This document shows positions 63,993 to 64,000 of a stretch of DNA of 64,000 bases, in pieces. The notes under the pieces were generated by a model. That model searched no databases, was not told the origin of the DNA, and saw only the letters and a list, made by a program, of their open reading frames with translations. Made by a program: the position numbers and the translations under genes. The stretch comes from Chara braunii (taxonomy: Eukaryota > Streptophyta > Charophyceae > Charales > Characeae): NCBI GenBank assembly GCA_003427395.1, contig BFEA01000018.1, forward strand, positions 1,584,098 to 1,648,097. The letters are read 5' to 3'. The stretch's first letter is position 1; each line of letters begins with the position of its first letter.

Positions 63993-64000
63993 TTCAGAGC

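Larger units (their letters stand above)
60740..64000 (-). repeat. Large non-coding element E3, inverted copy, runs off the window
   Basis: The minus strand matches the 3' part of E1: stem-loop array I (63992-63158), array II (62880-62560), the linker with a conserved AGTACTGAGT region near 62140, the GGACGTTGGTCCTGGG block near 61705, and the zeta module (61330-60740). A TA microsatellite (61823-61890) is specific to this copy. The 5' end lies beyond 64000. ORF array 1 starts just after it on the same strand. Confidence 0.7.

Overview
Kind of organism. The window looks like nuclear DNA from the green-plant lineage, and a streptophyte alga (Chara-like) or a bryophyte would fit. The evidence is a plant-type SEC12/PHF1-like WD40 gene, three U6 snRNA-derived sequences of which two keep the plant-type 3' end, a tRNA-iMet-type primer binding site, a plant-L1-type LINE ORF1 with a CCHC knuckle, and Ty3/Gypsy coding sequence. 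The species cannot be fixed from the sequence alone. There are three N gaps (23159-23975, 41049-41280, 57203-57247), and single Ns are concentrated at 45064-45730.

Layout. 1-6.4 kb: gene-free, with microsatellites, tandem repeats, two long foldbacks and one LTR primer-binding-site remnant. 6.4-7.7 kb: the only ordinary host gene, an intronless SEC12-like ORF on the minus strand. 10.7-12.1 kb: decayed LINE ORF1. 12.0-14.0 kb: a very dense run of perfect short hairpins that includes a U6-derived 3' end with a T12 tract. 15.4-25.4 kb: foldback repeats, a second ORF1-like relic, a broken LINE ORF2 (endonuclease, reverse transcriptase, zf-RVT), elements with shared terminal inverted motifs, and a U6 pseudogene. 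25.8-41.4 kb: two direct copies (E1, E2) of a non-coding element of about 8.7 kb. E2 carries a hAT-like insertion with an 8-bp target duplication and is truncated at 41.41 kb. 41.4-60.6 kb: a minus-strand coding block with a decayed Ty3/Gypsy gag-protease-RT-RNaseH-integrase (50.5-58.3 kb), flanked by two arrays of small, tightly packed or overlapping ORFs (58.3-60.6 and 41.4-44.9 kb). Some of these share a divergent domain I do not recognise. 60.7-64.0 kb: a third copy (E3) of the large element, inverted.

Most notable. First, E1/E2/E3 carry an array of stem-loops with a nearly constant loop (TAAGTT inside CTATAAGTTTAG-like cores) and stems that differ between modules and copies yet stay complementary. 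Second, a run of unrelated perfect hairpins lies downstream of LINE ORF1. Third, a hairpin-rich leader module (zeta) recurs at 16.5, 33.9 and 61.3 kb and in two cases lies directly upstream of an ORF. Fourth, the compact ORF arrays have start codons that follow or overlap stops. The Gypsy ORFs are decayed: all four in-frame stops are TGA, and there are several frameshifts, one of them at a G-run. I see no sign that the coding mobile elements here are intact.
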